A DNA stretch of 64,000 bases from Candidatus Melainabacteria bacterium (GCA_003151275.1 PLXC01000060.1:77098-141097); one strand, 5' to 3'; shown: positions 55,426 to 64,000, numbered from the stretch's first letter. Made by a program: numbers and translations. The notes: a model not told the origin generated them from the letters alone.

Positions 55426-57690
55426 ATGAATCAAAGAAAAAATCGACGTAGATCCAGACAACTAAACAAGCTGAACGGTGCCGCTGTAGCACTAAGCGTG
55501 GTGTCAGTACTATTATCCTCACTGCCGGTTGAAGCTCAAACTGTAAATCCAAGCAGTCCAATCGCTCAAGGCACTCCTACAGTTGACACTACTCCCGGTG
55601 CAACAAATCCTACTGTTCCACCAAATCCACCGCCTGTAGTTGCAAACACAACTACCTCAACGACTATTAACGGCGGCTCCTCGACGCTTTCCTTTAGCTC
55701 GACGGACGCTTCACCCAAAGCAAATCCTCCTAGCCTCCCAGCAAAGCAACCAGCGAAGGAAGCAATAGACCCACCCGTGACACCAAGCCCGGTTGCGTCC
55801 AATGAAAAGGATAGCTCCGCGAGTGGAATCTCCATCGCCCAGAGCAGTCCTAAACCAGCGCCATCTCGACGAAATCCTATTCCCGGTGTTGTGGGCACGG
55901 TTAATATCCGCAAGTCATTTAAATTGTTTGCCAACGAACAACTTATCCACAACATGAGTTTCAGGGATACTCCCGTCAGAGAAGTGGTGGCGGAGCTCGC
56001 CCGCCGCGGCAATTTGAATATCCTTATCGATAAATCTGTTATCGGCAAGATAACAGGTGAATTGCGCGATGTTACTCTGAACGAAGCTATGGATAGCGTG
56101 CTAGCTGCGGCTGGTTTGCAAAGCCGCACTCTCGACAACAATACGGTGATCGTAGCCACGCTGCAGGCGATGGTGCAACTGGGATTGAATCGCCCCATGG
56201 CTAGAGCGTTCAAGCTCAGCTATGCGCACCCATATGACGTAGCAATGATCCTGCACGCTTCGATTTTCAACAAAGGCATGCTTCCAGATTACAATTCGCA
56301 ATTCAGAAGAAGAAGTAGTAACGAAACGACTGATACCAGTGAAGGCGGTAGAGCTCGTAAGGCTGGTGGACTGCAGGCGGAGGGTGACGTCTCCACAGAA
56401 AACCACAATACGAACGGAGAGAGTGACAAATCCAGCAGTGAAATCGACAGCTCACAAATCAATAGACCGGATGTGAATCGCACCGTTCGTGGTTCTAGTC
56501 GAAGTCAGACCCAAGAAGGCGTGGGCTTCAACAACGCAGCTACCGATCCCGGTTCCCAGCAGATTCGTTCTTTCCAAGAAATCAATTCTGATTACATCGT
56601 TGAACAAAACGGCGGCGGTGCCATCGTAATACCAGATTCGAAAAACAGACAAATCCTGGTCGTCGGCACCCAGGAAGACATCAATATCGCCGAAGAATCG
56701 ATTAAGTTGCTGGATCGTCGACCGAAGCAAGTGCACATCCAAGCTTCATTGATCGAATTGACGAATCAAGGTATCCGTCAGCTAGGCGCTACTCTAAATG
56801 TCCAGGGTCAAGGGGCCTCTTCGTCAATCCTAGGCAACGCCAGAGCACCACTTATCCAATACTTACCTGGTCTGGGAAGCACCTTCCCATCGCCGGCTGC
56901 ACCATTTGGAACGACACTGCCAAGCACCAATCCAACACCTGTGACTCCGACTAGCCCGGGCACAGCGTTTACGGGATTGGTCGGATCGTTGTTACCGGTT
57001 GCCCCTGCGATCGCTGGGATTCAAGCCTCGCAGTTTGCGCAAAGCGCGTTCAACTTCCTAACTGGCGGTAGAGGTACCGGCGGAAAGGCAAACATCGCGA
57101 CTGTGCCGAGCGCGCTCAACTTAGATTTGCAGCTCTTACTGCAAACAAACAAGGCAAAAATTGTCGCCAATCCAAGTGTTGTAGTTGTGGATGACACCGA
57201 GACGCTGATCACAATCGCCAGTGAAGTTGTCCATAAAGTGACATCCACAGTCAGCTTAGGGGTGGTCACAACAAACGTTGAATTGACCAAAGCAGGAATT
57301 TTCTTAAACGTATTGCCTAAGGTCACCGAGGATGGTTTTGTCACCATGCGCTTGCGTCCACAAGTTTCGACTCCTTTAGGACCTCCGCAAACGTTTGGAT
57401 CAAGCACCAGTCCAACGATCGTAACGCTTTTGAACGTGCGAGAAATCATGTCTCAGGAGGTGCGGATCAAGGATGGACAAACACTTGTTTTGGGCGGCTT
57501 GTTCTCCGAACAGGAAGCAGCTCAATTGGCAAAAGTGCCATACCTGGCTGAGGCACCGATTCTCGGAGCGCTGTTTCGGAATAGCTTGAAGGGACGAAAT
57601 CGATCCGAGTTGATGTTACTGCTGACACCAAAAATCGTAGAAGACGAACCAACTTCAATTACCGACTCACAGACTTCACCGACGATGTAA
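55426..57690 (+). CDS. secretin-family outer-membrane channel protein
   Basis: 754 residues. The first residues are basic with a hydrophobic stretch (AAVALSVVSVLLSSLPVEA), a signal peptide. Residues ~40-160 are Pro/Ser/Thr-rich. An STN/secretin N-type domain spans ~170-260 (SFRDTPVREVVAELARRGNL). A long Ser/Asn-rich insertion (~285-380) lies before a second short N-domain region (NRQILVVGTQEDINIAEESI), and the C-terminal secretin domain (~430-735) has VANPSVVVVDDTETL and LNVLPKVTEDGFVTMRLRPQV, then GQTLVLGGLFSEQEA and KVPYLAEAPILGALF. It should form the multimeric outer-membrane gate of a type II, type IV pilus or Flp system. No partner ATPase is in the window. Confidence 0.92.
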   Translation: MNQRKNRRRSRQLNKLNGAAVALSVVSVLLSSLPVEAQTVNPSSPIAQGTPTVDTTPGATNPTVPPNPPPVVANTTTSTTINGGSSTLSFSSTDASPKANPPSLPAKQPAKEAIDPPVTPSPVASNEKDSSASGISIAQSSPKPAPSRRNPIPGVVGTVNIRKSFKLFANEQLIHNMSFRDTPVREVVAELARRGNLNILIDKSVIGKITGELRDVTLNEAMDSVLAAAGLQSRTLDNNTVIVATLQAMVQLGLNRPMARAFKLSYAHPYDVAMILHASIFNKGMLPDYNSQFRRRSSNETTDTSEGGRARKAGGLQAEGDVSTENHNTNGESDKSSSEIDSSQINRPDVNRTVRGSSRSQTQEGVGFNNAATDPGSQQIRSFQEINSDYIVEQNGGGAIVIPDSKNRQILVVGTQEDINIAEESIKLLDRRPKQVHIQASLIELTNQGIRQLGATLNVQGQGASSSILGNARAPLIQYLPGLGSTFPSPAAPFGTTLPSTNPTPVTPTSPGTAFTGLVGSLLPVAPAIAGIQASQFAQSAFNFLTGGRGTGGKANIATVPSALNLDLQLLLQTNKAKIVANPSVVVVDDTETLITIASEVVHKVTSTVSLGVVTTNVELTKAGIFLNVLPKVTEDGFVTMRLRPQVSTPLGPPQTFGSSTSPTIVTLLNVREIMSQEVRIKDGQTLVLGGLFSEQEAAQLAKVPYLAEAPILGALFRNSLKGRNRSELMLLLTPKIVEDEPTSITDSQTSPTM

Positions 57691-57738
57691 TCAGACCAGG
57701 CTTCAGCATCTACCCGGCATTAGACTGCCCGAAAGTTC

Positions 57739-58815
57739 CTATCTGAGCACTCGTTTCATGATTACAAAACAATTGGGAAAAGTGGTTGCGATGTCGCTCG
57801 GGAGCTCAAGGGGGAGATTAGCCGTTTGCATTATGCATTTGTCGAACAACTCGGCGAATGTTTCAGATGATCCCGTATTGCCTGCCTGTAGATAGTATTT
57901 ATACTTTTGAAGCTGCAGATCAGTGAGTCTTCTGGAATCAGCTTCGTAGGCGGCTCGAAAGGCAGGATCACGAGAATAGTAATTGAGCACTTTGTCGTAG
58001 GCATGACCGGTTTCATGCAAAGTCGTCTCCAGGCGGTGACTACGCACTGACAGCACTCCGTCGGATGTGCGCAGGGCTCGCTCCGCGATCAGGATTTTAT
58101 TGTGTTTCGGAGAATAGGTACCGGCCACATATCTGAAGTCCAACCCCGGTCCCCAGCCGCGCGCTTTTACGTCAGCCAGGGAGGGATCATAGTCAACCAG
58201 AGTCGAACAGATTATCCAGCGGATCCCGGCTTGGTCTATCTGCTGTTTTATCCTCAACGGTATGGCTGCCACCGCTTTCGATACCGCCTCATAGACATTG
58301 TCAGTTTCTGCACTTCTTTGCTGGATAGTAATCAAAGACAAATCATACGGAGTCGGCTGAAGCATCGGGCCAGGTTCGAAACTTCCGCGAGTAGCGGTTT
58401 GGTTCAATTTTGCTTGACTAGGATCCGCTTGAACTGGATTACCTTGATTTGACTGGGCGGTCGCTGAGTTAGCTTGTGCAGCCCTCGCTTTCAGAGATTT
58501 GGTCAGCCAAGCGATCGCTTGATCACACTCCTCGGCGATGACAGCATCCTTAGCGAGTGCCCTGGCCATCTGGTAATGCTCAAGAGCCCAGCGCTTGCGA
58601 TCCAGTTTCAAAAAGGCATTGGCGCGATAATACATCGCTTCGCAATCGCCGGACAACTCCTTGTGGAGCTTCTCATCGAGCAAATGAGCAGCTCTCCGAT
58701 AATCTCCGCTTTTGTATGCAGCAATTCCGGCGGTAGCAGCTTCATTGTAAGACCATACTGGTGCGTTGAAAACAGCAAGACAAAAGATTGAAGCAGACAA
58801 ACTAAATTGTCTCAA
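57739..58815 (-). CDS. secreted HExxH metallopeptidase, lethal-factor-like
   Basis: 358 residues. The N-terminus (FSLSASIFCLAVFNAPVWS) is a signal peptide. Residues ~20-110 are a short TPR-like helical segment (YRRAAHLLDEKLHKELSG). The C-terminal half (~165-358) holds TTLHETGHAYDKVL, with zinc ligands and base His-Glu-x-x-His near ~266-270, and a downstream SSETFAELFDKCI supplying a third Glu ligand. This layout matches the anthrax lethal-factor-type (ATLF) metallopeptidase domain found as a stand-alone module in many bacteria. It would act outside the cytoplasm; substrate unknown. Convergent with the secretin gene, separated by 48 bases. Confidence 0.83.
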   Translation of the reverse strand: MRQFSLSASIFCLAVFNAPVWSYNEAATAGIAAYKSGDYRRAAHLLDEKLHKELSGDCEAMYYRANAFLKLDRKRWALEHYQMARALAKDAVIAEECDQAIAWLTKSLKARAAQANSATAQSNQGNPVQADPSQAKLNQTATRGSFEPGPMLQPTPYDLSLITIQQRSAETDNVYEAVSKAVAAIPLRIKQQIDQAGIRWIICSTLVDYDPSLADVKARGWGPGLDFRYVAGTYSPKHNKILIAERALRTSDGVLSVRSHRLETTLHETGHAYDKVLNYYSRDPAFRAAYEADSRRLTDLQLQKYKYYLQAGNTGSSETFAELFDKCIMQTANLPLELPSDIATTFPNCFVIMKRVLR

Positions 58816-58827
58816 TCTTGCACCCAG

Positions 58828-60696
58828 CTACTCTACAGTGACCGATTTGGCTAGGTTTCGCGGTTGGTCCACATCCTTACCGAGATAGTCAGCGATGTAA
58901 TAAGACATCAACTGCATCGGCAATACCGTCAAGAGTGGGCTAAACAATTCTTCCACTGGCGGAATCGTGAACACGGTGTCGAACATCTTTGCCACTTGTT
59001 CATCACCTTCAACTGCAACAGCGATCATCTGCGCGTTCCTTGCTCGTGCTTCCTGGGCATTTGAAAGTGTTTTCTCGTAGACAACGCCCGGCACCACAAT
59101 AGTCACAACTGGCACATTTGCATCCAGAACCGCGATTGGTCCATGCTTCAACTCACCAGCGGCGTAGCCGGAAGCGTGAATGTAAGACAACTCCTTCAAT
59201 TTCAACGCCCCTTCAAGAGCGGTTGGGAAATTAAGACCTCGACCAATAAACACTACGTCATGAGCTTCGGCGTACTTCAGTGAGGACTTACGGATCTCAG
59301 TTTCCTTGGCCAGGATTCTTTCTTGCAACATAGGGATAGTGTTCAAGGTAGTTTTCAGTTGTTTCGCACGCTCAGGCGTGACTGCGCCTCGAATTTCAGC
59401 TAGATAAATTGCCAGCAAGTAAAAACTAGTCAGCTGAGCGACATAAGTCTTAGTCGCTGCCACCGAAACTTCGATACCGCATTCGGTAACGATTAAATTC
59501 GGAGTGATTTGACCAAGATGCGAATCTGGTCGGTTTGTAATACCGAGCGTGTAAGAGCCCCGCAACTTGGCTTCAGTCAAAGCGGCGATAGTATCGGCGG
59601 TTTCTCCGGATTGACTGACAGCGATAGTGAGAGTTCGCTCGTTTACCAACATTCTGCGACCACGAATCTCAGAGGCGATTTCAACATCGACTGGAATCGA
59701 GCAAAGATCTTCGAGCAAATACTTACCAACAAGACCTGCATGATAAGCGGTTCCGCAAGCAACGATGTGGATGCGCTCAATGGCTTTAATTTCGTCATTA
59801 GTGAAGTTGAACCCGTAACTCGGATTTTCGTCACCATTATGAGTGACAACGAAATTTACCGGCTTTGTAGCATGAGATAGATACTTACCGATTGTCTTGC
59901 GCAGAACGAGCGGTTGTTCGTGAATTTCTTTGAGCAAGAAATGCTTGTAGCCGCCTTTGTCGATGATATATGGATTGCTTTCCATAGACACCGGTTTGCG
60001 GAACACTTCCTTGCCGTCAAAGTCGAAAAGTCGGGCACCGCTTGCGGAAATTTCAGCTACTTCGCTTTGTTCGAGTTTGAGAATTTTGTTTGTGTATTGA
60101 CGAACAGCCATGCTGTCCGATGCGAGAAAACTTTCATGTTCGCCAAGTCCAATCGCTAGAGAATAGTGACGATTTACCGCGTAAATCTTGTCTGGGTACC
60201 GTTGACAGACGATTCCCAATGCATACGCACCTTGCAATTTAGCTACTGATCGCAAGATTGCTTGAAGCAAATCCTGATCTACTTTGTATTCGTGTGACAC
60301 CAAATGTGCCACTACTTCAGTGTCCGTTTCAGAATTAAAAACGTAACCTTTTTTGATCAGTTCTTCGCGAAGCTCTTCGTGGTTTTCGATAATACCGTTA
60401 TGAACAACGGCAATGGTGCCAGTGGAATCCATGTGTGGATGGGCGTTTTGATCGTTGGGAACACCGTGCGTTGCCCAACGTGTGTGACCGATGCCTACGG
60501 TTGCCGCAGGCTTTTTGGTCAAAAGTAAAGCTTCCAAATTCGAAAGTTTGCCTGCCGCTTTCATCACAGAAAGTTGCCCGTCTTCGATTACAGCAACTCC
60601 GGCTGAGTCATAACCGCGGTATTCCAAACATCTAAGTTCGGATAATAGTACCGGTGCCGCCTGGGCTGGTCCAAGATAACCAACTATTCCACACAT
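58828..60696 (-). CDS. glmS: glutamine-fructose-6-phosphate aminotransferase
   Basis: 622 residues. GlmS makes glucosamine-6-phosphate, the first step of amino-sugar and peptidoglycan synthesis. The start MCGIVGYLG gives Cys2 as the glutaminase nucleophile; the N-terminal nucleophile glutaminase covers ~1-240, followed by two SIS sugar-binding domains (~300-450 and ~475-610, with SQSGETADTIAAL and GRGLNFPTALEGALKLKE). The C-terminal tail DQPRNLAKSVTVE is the conserved isomerase end. It lies 12 bases after frr and is likely co-transcribed with pyrH and frr; no glmS ribozyme was seen in that gap, which is too short for one. Confidence 0.97.
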   Translation of the reverse strand: MCGIVGYLGPAQAAPVLLSELRCLEYRGYDSAGVAVIEDGQLSVMKAAGKLSNLEALLLTKKPAATVGIGHTRWATHGVPNDQNAHPHMDSTGTIAVVHNGIIENHEELREELIKKGYVFNSETDTEVVAHLVSHEYKVDQDLLQAILRSVAKLQGAYALGIVCQRYPDKIYAVNRHYSLAIGLGEHESFLASDSMAVRQYTNKILKLEQSEVAEISASGARLFDFDGKEVFRKPVSMESNPYIIDKGGYKHFLLKEIHEQPLVLRKTIGKYLSHATKPVNFVVTHNGDENPSYGFNFTNDEIKAIERIHIVACGTAYHAGLVGKYLLEDLCSIPVDVEIASEIRGRRMLVNERTLTIAVSQSGETADTIAALTEAKLRGSYTLGITNRPDSHLGQITPNLIVTECGIEVSVAATKTYVAQLTSFYLLAIYLAEIRGAVTPERAKQLKTTLNTIPMLQERILAKETEIRKSSLKYAEAHDVVFIGRGLNFPTALEGALKLKELSYIHASGYAAGELKHGPIAVLDANVPVVTIVVPGVVYEKTLSNAQEARARNAQMIAVAVEGDEQVAKMFDTVFTIPPVEELFSPLLTVLPMQLMSYYIADYLGKDVDQPRNLAKSVTVE

Positions 60697-60708
60697 TGTT
60701 AGAACCTC

Positions 60709-61266
60709 CTAGACGTCCATGACTTCAGTTTCTTTTTCGTGGATGAGCTTATCAATTTCTTTGATGTTCTTATCAGTGACTTTCTGCAGAGATTCCTCTT
60801 TGCGCTTAACCTCGTCTTCCGACACACCTTCGCCTTTCTGTTTCTTCACATGATCAGCGCTGTCGCGACGAATGTTGCGAACTGCCACTCGGCATTCTTC
60901 ACCGTACTTTTTAACTACCTTAACCAACTCTTTACGCCTATCTTCAGTCAACGTCGGAATTGAAATCCTAATGACGGAACCATCGCTATTTGGTGTCAAG
61001 CCTAACCCTGATTTATGTATAGCTTGCTCTATATCTTTGAGTCCGCTCTTGTCGTAAGGTTGAATCAAGAGCGAGCGACCGTCTGGAGTAGAAATATTGG
61101 CCAGACCTTTTAGAGCAGTCGGCGTTCCGTAGTAATCAACCTCAACTCGATCCAGTAACGCTGGATTAGCCCGCCCAGTACGGATCGTCTGCAGCTCTTG
61201 CTGCAAGTTAGCGATCGCCTTTTTCATTCGCTCTTCAGCGTCAGCAATAAAATCACCGCTGGTCAT
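60709..61266 (-). CDS. frr: ribosome recycling factor
   Basis: 185 residues, standard length. RRF splits post-termination ribosomes with EF-G. Typical segments are TIRTGRANPALLDRVEVDYYG, LLIQPYDKSGLKDIEQAI and RRKELVKVVKKYGEE. Its start overlaps the pyrH stop by four bases, so translation is coupled, and glmS follows 12 bases later. Confidence 0.98.
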   Translation of the reverse strand: MTSGDFIADAEERMKKAIANLQQELQTIRTGRANPALLDRVEVDYYGTPTALKGLANISTPDGRSLLIQPYDKSGLKDIEQAIHKSGLGLTPNSDGSVIRISIPTLTEDRRKELVKVVKKYGEECRVAVRNIRRDSADHVKKQKGEGVSEDEVKRKEESLQKVTDKNIKEIDKLIHEKETEVMDV

Positions 61267-62039
61267 TTCTTTCCTCCAACAGCAGAACCAACTAACGTGC
61301 CTATTTTTTGTCCCAAAACAATTCTTTCAATGCTGCCCGATTTGGCAAAATCGAAAACGACAATTGGAATAGAGTTATCCTGGCAAACTGAGACAGCTGC
61401 AGGATCCATTACCTTCAATCCTCGTTGTATCACTTCTCCAAAACTGATGTAGTCAATTTTCTTGGCATTGGTGTTAGATTTGGGATCGTCATCGTAAACA
61501 CCATCAACATTGTTCTTAGCCATGAGAATTACGTCGGCTTTGATCTCAGCAGCTCGCAGTGCGGCTGCGGTATCTGTGGTGAAAAGTGGATTGCCGGTGC
61601 CACCACCGAAGATGACTATGCGATCTTTTTCCAGGTGTCGAATCGCCCGCTGGCGGATGAATGGTTCTGCTACTGTCGGCATGGCGATGGCGGTCTGAAC
61701 GCGCGTATCCACCTTCTTGGACTTCAATACTTCCTGCAAAATCAAGCAGTTCATAATCGTGGCCAGCATGCCGACATAGTCCGCAGCCGCCTTATCCATT
61801 CCCCAGGCGCTGCCTTGACTGCCTCGAAAATAATTGCCGCCACCAACAACGATGGCAATCTGCACACCGAGTTTGTGAGCCGATGCGACTTCGTTGGCGA
61901 TTCGATCGATCACTTCTGGATCGATGTTGCCACGACTGGCAATCGACGCAGCGTTGACCGTGAGGTGCGAGCCCATCAGGGCTTCACCACTTAGCTTTAA
62001 CAGTACACGTTTGTATTTTATGTCGCCCACGATAGTCAT
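61263..62039 (-). CDS. pyrH: uridylate kinase
   Basis: 258 residues from ATG 62039, chosen because AAGGG lies about four bases upstream; the frame runs open to 62063. PyrH phosphorylates UMP to UDP. Visible blocks are RVLLKLSGEALMG, IVVGGGNYFRGSQG and LMAKNNVDGVYDDDPKSN. It starts the pyrH-frr(-glmS) unit. A strong terminator after tsf (62233-62267) implies that this unit has its own promoter in the ~190 bases upstream rather than relying on rpsB-tsf. Confidence 0.97.
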   Translation of the reverse strand: MTIVGDIKYKRVLLKLSGEALMGSHLTVNAASIASRGNIDPEVIDRIANEVASAHKLGVQIAIVVGGGNYFRGSQGSAWGMDKAAADYVGMLATIMNCLILQEVLKSKKVDTRVQTAIAMPTVAEPFIRQRAIRHLEKDRIVIFGGGTGNPLFTTDTAAALRAAEIKADVILMAKNNVDGVYDDDPKSNTNAKKIDYISFGEVIQRGLKVMDPAAVSVCQDNSIPIVVFDFAKSGSIERIVLGQKIGTLVGSAVGGKK

Positions 62040-62232
62040 TGAACCCTTGACAGTATAGTGCAATTTGGTTCCCCGACATAATACCCTGTCAGCCCAAAGG
62101 CTGTCATGTCGGCATTCTCACGAACGATCGGTCGTACAGAAATAGACGAGATGTATATCGAATCAGTCTTTCGGGGAAAGTGTGAGGTGCCGGGTCGATA
62201 GCGTCTTATTTAGGATGAGAGAAGAATCCTGT

Positions 62233-62267
62233 CAAAAAGAAAGGGCGATGCTTTCGCTTCGCCCTTT
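62233..62267 (-). terminator. intrinsic terminator after tsf
   Basis: On the minus strand a nine-base stem AAAGGGCGA/TCGCCCTTT (62259-62267 with 62240-62248) is followed by CTTTTTGAC. It begins a few bases past the tsf stop codon. Confidence 0.88.
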
Positions 62268-62270
62268 TCA

Positions 62271-63170
62271 TTATTCTTCTTTGCCGTTTGTCTCAGCAGC
62301 TTGTTCACCGAGGATGAAAAGCGCGAACCTAACTGGTTTGAGCTCGGTACCGAGTTCGGTACCTTTCAACTGCAGATACTTGCCAACTGAATTATTTGGA
62401 TCTTTGACGAACATTTGTTCTTGTAAAGAGCGCTCATTCAGCAACTTATCAACACGTCCAGTGACAATCTTTTCTCTCATCTCTGGTTTCTTCTCAGCCA
62501 GATCAGCCTTGCCGGCTTCAATACGTCTTTCGTTCTCGATTACATCAGCTGGAATTTCTTCCTTGGAGATGAACTGAGGTTTTGCCGAAACAACGTGCAT
62601 GGCGATTTCACGCGCGATGGCAGCGAGTTTTTCGCGGTCAACACTTTTGCTTGATGACAACTCGAGCAACGCACCCATTTTGCCACCAAGGGCGTGAATG
62701 TAGAGACCGACGATGCCATCGCCGCTTGCTTCGAACACCGCCAGACGGCGGATGATGATGTTCTCGCCGATCTTGGCAACAACCTCTGTGACCAAGTCTT
62801 TAACTGTTTTGCTGCCTGCACTTTGTTCAAGAAAAACTTCCGCATTGGCAGGCTTGTTCTTCATAACAAGTTCGGTGACTGATTTAGTCAGGTCAATGAA
62901 GTGATCGTTTCGAGCCACGAAATCGGTTTCGCAATTTATCTCAACAATCGCGCCCGACTTACCATCGGCAGCAATCTGACCAACCACTAATCCTTCCGAA
63001 GCAGCACGACCTGATTTCTTGTTGGCCACGGCAATTCCTTTTTGACGTAGTCCTTCGAAGGCTTTCTCAACATCACCTTCGGCTTCCACTAGCGCCTTTT
63101 TGCAATCCATCATCGGAGCGCCGGATTTGTCCCTCAACTCCTTGACCATGGAAGCAGAAATATCAACCAT
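62271..63170 (-). CDS. tsf: elongation factor Ts
   Basis: 299 residues from ATG 63170, preceded by AGGAG eight bases upstream; the ATG at 63179 is too close to that site. EF-Ts recycles EF-Tu by nucleotide exchange. The N-terminal UBA-like domain SASMVKELRDKSGAPMMDCK and the exchange-loop region ETDFVARNDHFIDLTKSV are present; two dimerisation subdomains follow. The 5' end has a diverged duplicate upstream (63251-63308), separated by a palindromic repeat. rpsB precedes it after ~200 bases. Confidence 0.97.
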   Translation of the reverse strand: MVDISASMVKELRDKSGAPMMDCKKALVEAEGDVEKAFEGLRQKGIAVANKKSGRAASEGLVVGQIAADGKSGAIVEINCETDFVARNDHFIDLTKSVTELVMKNKPANAEVFLEQSAGSKTVKDLVTEVVAKIGENIIIRRLAVFEASGDGIVGLYIHALGGKMGALLELSSSKSVDREKLAAIAREIAMHVVSAKPQFISKEEIPADVIENERRIEAGKADLAEKKPEMREKIVTGRVDKLLNERSLQEQMFVKDPNNSVGKYLQLKGTELGTELKPVRFALFILGEQAAETNGKEE

Positions 63171-63187
63171 TTCAATCATCTCCTGAT

Positions 63188-63228
63188 TTATCTAGGATTG
63201 TCCACGCAGCCAAGCTGCCCGACTTATT
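63188..63228 (+). repeat. dispersed palindromic repeat, family A
   Basis: TTATCTAGGATTGTCCACGC followed by AGCCAAGCTGCCCGACTTATT. It sits 18 bases upstream of the tsf start codon, and its outer edge is close to where the tsf-like fragment stops matching. Confidence 0.72.
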
Positions 63229-63231
63229 ACA

Positions 63232-63308
63232 ACTTCTGTGCTCGGATTTCTCCTTGAGCTCCTTGACCATTGAAGCGGTAATTTCAACCACCTCAACGAT
63301 TTTCCGAT
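63232..63308 (-). pseudogene. diverged duplicate of the tsf 5' end
   Basis: Read on the minus strand, 63308-63245 encodes VEVVEITASMVKELKEKSE, matching the EF-Ts start MVDISASMVKELRDKSG position by position with conservative changes. The match ends near Ser-Glu; then the frame runs through the repeat to a stop just before the real tsf. It lacks a normal ATG at the equivalent position (GTG/other only) and contains no further EF-Ts sequence, so it is a fragment rather than a gene. Confidence 0.75.
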
Positions 63309-63377
63309 TTTTTACACTCGAACTTTTGTGCCAGGAAAACCAATCTCCCGGACAAGTTAGATAGCTGGAATCCGGTT

Positions 63378-64000
63378 CTAGGCTGGTTCTTCTGCAGGTT
63401 GATCTTCGACTGCGGGAGTGCCGGCGCCCACCAGAGCATGCTCCGGTGTATGAACTTCGGCTTCCGGTGCCTCAGGTGCTTTCTCAACTGGCGCTTGTTC
63501 TGGCTCGACTCGGCCTTGTTTGCCTTCGAGAATGGAGTCAGCAACCTTACCTGTAATCAACTTGATCGATCGAATTGAATCATCATTGCCTGGAATTACA
63601 TAATCGATGCCAGCTGGATCGCAGTTGGTGTCAATGATTCCGACAACAGTGAGACCGATCTTCTTGGCTTCCGCCACGGCGATCAGTTCTCGCTTTTGAT
63701 CGATGATGAAGAGAATGTCGGGCTTACCGCGCATGTTCTTGATGCCACCGAGTGACTTTTCAAGCTTAAAGAGCTCACGGTTGAGAACTGCCAATTCTTT
63801 CTTGGGACGGCGATAAAGCTCACCAGTCTCTTTCATCTCTTCCAACTCTTTGAGTCGGTTGATACGCAAACGAATAGTTTCAAAGTTAGTGAGCATGCCA
63901 CCCAACCAACGTCGATTGACGAAGTGGGCTCCGCAGCGTCTGGCTTCTTCTTCAACAATTTCAGCAGCCTGTTTCTTGGTGCCGACGAAGATTATGTTCT
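63378..64000 (-). CDS. rpsB: 30S ribosomal protein S2, partial (N-terminus off window)
   Basis: The frame is open to the window edge; an internal ATG at 63905 is not the real start because conserved S2 sequence ([20 protein letters not shown], then [18 protein letters not shown]) continues beyond it. Core S2 blocks [21 protein letters not shown] and the helical coiled-coil region ([15 protein letters not shown]) are present. The C-terminal ~45 residues form an Ala/Glu/Pro-rich tail not found in short S2 proteins. It is upstream of tsf in the usual rpsB-tsf order. Confidence 0.97.
   Translation of the reverse strand, partial: NIIFVGTKKQAAEIVEEEARRCGAHFVNRRWLGGMLTNFETIRLRINRLKELEEMKETGELYRRPKKELAVLNRELFKLEKSLGGIKNMRGKPDILFIIDQKRELIAVAEAKKIGLTVVGIIDTNCDPAGIDYVIPGNDDSIRSIKLITGKVADSILEGKQGRVEPEQAPVEKAPEAPEAEVHTPEHALVGAGTPAVEDQPAEEPA

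Noticed and set aside
60697..60708. Possible glmS ribozyme upstream of glmS
   Set aside because: The gap to frr is only 12 bases, far too short for the ribozyme.

Overview
The window looks like chromosomal DNA of a Gram-negative-type bacterium related to the non-photosynthetic cyanobacterial sister lineages (Candidatus Melainabacteria/Vampirovibrionia, perhaps Obscuribacterales). This is inferred from gene content: an amidase with two AMIN domains, FtsZ outside any dcw cluster, a large AsmA-like protein, a secretin, many secreted TPR proteins, and several PknB-type kinases with zinc ribbons. Base composition is close to balanced by eye. I saw no phage, insertion sequence, CRISPR array, rRNA or tRNA.

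Layout. 1-5.3 kb, minus strand: a partial S1-like protein, a fur-feoA-zinc-ribbon group and uvrA. 5.6-11.9 kb: a Pro/Gln-rich repeat protein, a Ser/Thr kinase, a DUF445 membrane protein and two secreted TPR proteins. 12.2-19.1 kb: ftsZ, mtnA, an exported HMA-like protein, two TadE-like proteins, a TPR protein and a Rieske oxygenase. 19.3-26.3 kb: a hemerythrin-like protein, a glycosyltransferase overlapping a DHA2-type transporter, then a minus-strand signalling group (histidine kinase, response regulator, hemerythrin, REC-HPt). 26.6-35.7 kb: small proteins, a 1390-residue AsmA-like protein, a lipoprotein thioredoxin, a stress-type glycine-zipper protein, a quinone oxidoreductase and an unknown protein. 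35.8-38.6 kb: an HD hydrolase and a DUF47-PiT phosphate uptake pair. 38.7-48.6 kb: a disordered repeat protein with a ribbon-helix-helix-like segment, a class A PBP, a proton pyrophosphatase, then an amidase-murI pair. 49-52.4 kb: two convergent zinc-ribbon kinases. 52.7-58.8 kb: hemW, a TPR protein, a secretin and a lethal-factor-like metallopeptidase. 58.8-64 kb, minus strand: rpsB, tsf, pyrH, frr, glmS.

Themes. Envelope building recurs (PBP1A, amidase, MurI, GlmS, AsmA-like, secretin). Phosphate and pyrophosphate handling is represented by DUF47-PiT and HppA. Signalling is rich, with three Ser/Thr kinases and one phosphorelay, and iron or oxygen sensing is suggested by Fur, FeoA and two hemerythrin-like proteins.

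The most unusual signals are: a dispersed palindromic repeat that lies next to start codons and in one gene has become the coding sequence of the leader; a diverged duplicate of the tsf 5' end separated from tsf by that repeat; a ribbon-helix-helix-like disordered protein preceded by a perfect dyad; and several small proteins shorter than usual gene-calling limits.
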